Source of the DNA: an uncultured Methanobrevibacter sp. | GTDB taxonomy: Archaea > Methanobacteriota > Methanobacteria > Methanobacteriales > Methanobacteriaceae | Length of the DNA stretch: 8,416 bases | Direction: 5' to 3' | NCBI GenBank assembly: GCA_902795935.1 | Contig: CADBMS010000081.1 | Span: 1 to 8,416 of the forward strand | Part shown: positions 5,992 through 8,416 of the stretch, piece after piece | Layout: every line of letters begins with the position of its first letter | How positions within the stretch are numbered: position 1 is the first letter of the stretch | Notes under the pieces: generated by a model | The model's input: the letters and a program-made list of their open reading frames with translations, nothing else | What the model was told of the DNA's origin: nothing | Database searches by the model: none | Program-made: the position numbers and the translations under genes

Positions 5992-7713
5992 ATGAAACAT
6001 GAAAATATGATGAATATTGCTAATAAACGAGGATTTTTATGGCAATCATTCCAAATTTATTCCGGAGTTGGTGGTTTTTATGATTATGGGCCATTAGGTT
6101 CTATTTTAAAAAATAAAATAATGAATAAATGGAGAGAATACTATATCATACATGAAGGATTTTTTGAAATAGAAGCACCTATAGTTATGCCTAAAGAAGC
6201 TCTTAAAGCATCAGGACATGTTGATAATTTCACCGATCCTATGGTTAAATGTGAAAACTGTAAAGAAGTTTTTAGGGCAGACCATATTATTGAAGCTGTT
6301 GTTGATAGGGATGTTGAGGGTTTACCTGATGAAGAGTTAAGTGAAATTATTCGTGACAATAATATTACTTGTTCAGAATGTAATGGTGAACTTAGTGATG
6401 TTTGGAGTTACAATTTAATGTTTAAAACTATGATTGGAGCTAAAGGAAATAAAATAGGTTATCTTAGGCCTGAAACTGCACAAGGAATATTCATTGATTT
6501 TAAACGATTATTAAGATTTTATCGCAATAAATTACCTTTTGGTGTTGTTCAATTAGGTAAAGTTTATAGAAATGAAATTTCTCCACGACAAGGCGTTATT
6601 CGTTTAAGAGAGTTCACTCAAGCAGAAGCAGAAATTTTTGTTAATCCTGAAAACAAAACACATCCTAAGTTTTCTCAAATTCTCAATGAAGAACTAAAAT
6701 TATATTCACAAGACTGTCAAATAAATTCTAAAGAAGCAATTACTGTTACTGTAAAAGAAGCAATAGAAACAGATATTGTCTCAAGTGAAATGTTAATTTA
6801 TCAATTATATCTTGCTAAGAAATTTTTAAATGAAATTGGTATACCTAATAGTGTTTTACGTTTTAGACAGCATTTACCTACAGAAATGGCACATTATGCC
6901 ATTGATTGTTGGGATGTTGAAGCTTATACTGATAATTATGGTTGGATTGAAATTGTTGGTATTGCTGATCGTGCAGATTATGATTTAAAGTCCCATGACT
7001 CACATAGTAATGAGGAATTACGTGCATTCATAGAATATGATGAAGTTAAAAGTGTTAAAACAATTAAAGCTAAAACTAATATGGGAAAATTAGGACCTGC
7101 ATTCAAAGGAGCTGCCCCTAAAATTTTAGAATATCTTGAAACTGCAGATATTGAAAAAATTCAAAAATCATTCGATGAAGAAGGCAAATATTTAGTTGAA
7201 TTAGATGAAAACTATGAATTAACACCAGAATTAGTGTCCTTTGAAGAAATTGAAGAAGTTATTCATGGTGAAAATATTTTTCCTCATGTTATTGAACCTT
7301 CATTTGGTATTGATAGAATTATTTACTCCGTATTATTAAATTCTTATGTTGAGGAAAAAGAACGTAATTTATTCAAATTTGAAACATGCGTTGCACCAAT
7401 ACAAATTAACATATTCCCCCTACTTAATAGGAAAGAATTAAAGGATATAGCATTAGATATTAATGATGCTCTAAGAAATAATGGATTTATTACAGAATTT
7501 GATACATCAGGAACAATTGGTAGAAGATATGCTCGTGGTGATGAAATTGGCGTACCATATTCAATAACTGTTGACTATGACACTTTAGAAGATCAAACTG
7601 TAACTATCCGTAATAGAAACGACACCATACAACATAGAATTAATATTGAAGATGTGACTGAGATTATTAGTAATCTTTTGAAAAAAGAAATACAATTTGA
7701 AGATTTAAAATAA
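5992..7713 (+). CDS. glyS: Glycyl-tRNA synthetase, archaeal/eukaryal type
   Basis: This 573-residue class II synthetase of the homodimeric type charges tRNA-Gly in the cytoplasm. The N-terminal region has the family stretch KRGFLWQSFQIYSGVGGFYDYGPLG (residues 12-36) and a motif 1 region (about 56-76). Paired cysteines at 87/90 and 127/130 should bind zinc. RPETAQG (159-165) recognises substrate, motif 2 runs from VYRNEISPRQG to FTQAEAE (191-214), and motif 3 is HVIEPSFGIDR (432-442). A C-terminal anticodon-binding domain starts near 466 (CVAPIQ) and contains RYARGDEIGVPY. No key motif is missing and the length is normal for archaea. AGAGGT at 5978-5983 lies eight bases before the ATG; further Met codons at 6 and 7 lack such a site. 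It follows dcd after 36 bases. The symbol glyS is the usual archaeal name; it is not the bacterial tetrameric beta subunit. Confidence 0.95.
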   Translation: MKHENMMNIANKRGFLWQSFQIYSGVGGFYDYGPLGSILKNKIMNKWREYYIIHEGFFEIEAPIVMPKEALKASGHVDNFTDPMVKCENCKEVFRADHIIEAVVDRDVEGLPDEELSEIIRDNNITCSECNGELSDVWSYNLMFKTMIGAKGNKIGYLRPETAQGIFIDFKRLLRFYRNKLPFGVVQLGKVYRNEISPRQGVIRLREFTQAEAEIFVNPENKTHPKFSQILNEELKLYSQDCQINSKEAITVTVKEAIETDIVSSEMLIYQLYLAKKFLNEIGIPNSVLRFRQHLPTEMAHYAIDCWDVEAYTDNYGWIEIVGIADRADYDLKSHDSHSNEELRAFIEYDEVKSVKTIKAKTNMGKLGPAFKGAAPKILEYLETADIEKIQKSFDEEGKYLVELDENYELTPELVSFEEIEEVIHGENIFPHVIEPSFGIDRIIYSVLLNSYVEEKERNLFKFETCVAPIQINIFPLLNRKELKDIALDINDALRNNGFITEFDTSGTIGRRYARGDEIGVPYSITVDYDTLEDQTVTIRNRNDTIQHRINIEDVTEIISNLLKKEIQFEDLK

Positions 7714-7752
7714 AATATATCATAAAATTTTAAATTTTCATACTATAAACTA

Positions 7753-7758
7753 TTTTTT
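7753..7758 (+). terminator. T6 tract after glyS, possible terminator
   Basis: Six T occur 39 bases after the glyS stop within a 59-base AT-rich gap, immediately before the AAGGT (7759-7763) that serves the next gene. It is a possible oligo-T terminator for glyS, but readthrough into the hydrolase gene is equally possible. Confidence 0.3.
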
Positions 7759-7772
7759 AAGGTTTTTAAAAA

Positions 7773-8416
7773 ATGATTGATTCTCATATTCATTCTGATT
7801 CTAGATCTTTTGAAGATTTCGAAAAAATGGTAATTTCAGGAATCGATAAAGCTATCACTTGTGCATACGACCCATTAAGAATGAGCACATCAGATGTTGT
7901 ACTTGACCATTTCCATAGACTACAAACAACAGAAATTAAACGATGCCTAAAAAATGGATTAAAATTATATGTTGCCATAGGCATACACCCTAGAAGTATA
8001 CCAAATAATCCAAAAACAGTTCTAAAACAATTACCTCAATTACTTAAAGATAAAAACACAATTGCAATTGGAGAAATAGGCTTAGAAACAGGAAGTACTT
8101 TAGAACAAAAAATATTCAAACAACAAATAGAACTTGCTAAAAAACTAAAAAAAAATATAATTGTCCACACACCAAGAAAAAACAAAAAACAAATAAGTGC
8201 AACAATAAAACAAATATTGGATGAAAATATAAACCCAAAACAAGTTATAATCGAACACATAAATCATGATATAATAACAGATTTCATAGACACAGAATAC
8301 AAATTAGGACTAACAGTACAACCACAAAAATTAAGTCCAAATGATGCAGTTCAAATTATAAAAGAATATGGATCTAAACAAATTATATTAAATAGCGACA
8401 GTAGTTACGCACCATC
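7773..8416 (+). CDS. TatD-like metal-dependent hydrolase, partial (right end missing)
   Basis: The frame opens at ATG 7773, nine bases after AAGGT, and runs 214 codons without a stop to the window edge. It looks like the archaeal TatD-related amidohydrolase group (TIM-barrel, predicted metal-dependent hydrolases, COG1099-like). The metal ligands of that fold can be traced in order: His5 and His7 in DSHIHSD, Glu101 in AIGEIGLE, His132 in IVHTPR, His162 and His165 in EHINHD, and Asp209 in LNSDSS. IGIHPRSIP (69-77) is another family block. Classical TatD has GEIGLD where this has GEIGLE. Substrate is unknown: TatD proteins include DNases and D-aminoacyl-tRNA deacylases, but this subgroup is not well characterised, so I give no gene symbol. 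From about residue 69 onward the codon choice shifts strongly to ATA for Ile. Confidence 0.85.
   Translation, partial: MIDSHIHSDSRSFEDFEKMVISGIDKAITCAYDPLRMSTSDVVLDHFHRLQTTEIKRCLKNGLKLYVAIGIHPRSIPNNPKTVLKQLPQLLKDKNTIAIGEIGLETGSTLEQKIFKQQIELAKKLKKNIIVHTPRKNKKQISATIKQILDENINPKQVIIEHINHDIITDFIDTEYKLGLTVQPQKLSPNDAVQIIKEYGSKQIILNSDSSYAP

Noticed and set aside
6141..6359. Minus-strand frame within glyS
   Set aside because: It is the complement of the conserved motif 1 and zinc-binding region of glyS.
7790..7984. Minus-strand frame of 64 codons under the start of the TatD-like gene
   Set aside because: The plus strand here encodes the metal-binding DSHIHSD start and a continuous family match; the reverse frame has no support.
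8036..8260. Minus-strand frame with a very hydrophobic, membrane-like translation
   Set aside because: It lies wholly antisense to the TatD-like gene, whose Lys- and Asn-rich, A-rich codons read as Phe/Leu/Ile on the other strand. It has no ribosome binding site or family signature.
1..8416. Undescribed multigene system, CRISPR array or mobile element
   Set aside because: Every full-length gene belongs to a recognised metabolic or housekeeping family. I see no spaced direct repeats, terminal inverted repeats, integrase, tRNA target or target-site duplication.

Overview
The window looks like chromosomal DNA from a very AT-rich methanogenic archaeon of the Methanobacteriales, most likely a Methanobrevibacter or Methanosphaera relative. 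Four things point there: a TfrB-type thiol:fumarate reductase subunit (a methanogen enzyme that uses coenzymes M and B), an archaeal indolepyruvate:ferredoxin oxidoreductase, an archaeal/eukaryal-type glycyl-tRNA synthetase, and ribosome binding sites of the AGGTGAT kind next to TATA-like and oligo-T signals. The genus is an inference from composition and gene content.

Layout: bases 1-87 hold the last 28 codons of a plus-strand gene that resembles the end of an Ig-like repeat surface (adhesin-like) protein. It converges across a 244-base AT-rich gap, with T-tracts on both strands, on the minus-strand operon iorA-iorB (2836 down to 332). A 220-base divergent promoter region (2837-3056) separates iorAB from a plus-strand run of genes: tfrB, a TrmJ-like tRNA 2'-O-methyltransferase gene, dcd (dCTP deaminase, possibly also a dUTPase), glyS and a TatD-like metal-dependent hydrolase that runs off the right edge. 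Gaps in this run are 24, 70, 36 and 59 bases, so some genes may be cotranscribed, but T-tracts in several gaps could divide it into smaller units.

Function: IorAB interconverts aryl-2-oxo acids and aryl-acyl-CoA using thiamine diphosphate and ferredoxin. TfrB is the iron-sulfur/heterodisulfide-forming half of CoM/CoB:fumarate reductase, which supplies succinate for biosynthesis. Both are anaerobic redox enzymes for carbon assimilation. The remaining genes are housekeeping: tRNA modification, pyrimidine deoxynucleotide supply, glycine charging and a predicted hydrolase. The catalytic flavoprotein partner TfrA is not in the window.

I found no CRISPR array, transposon, tRNA/rRNA gene, defence cassette or unrecognised multigene system. 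The notable points are local: the true iorA start, coupling of iorA to iorB, promoter architecture between iorA and tfrB, the cluster type in TfrB, the Dcd signature, T-tracts abutting ribosome binding sites, and a codon-usage shift inside the hydrolase gene.
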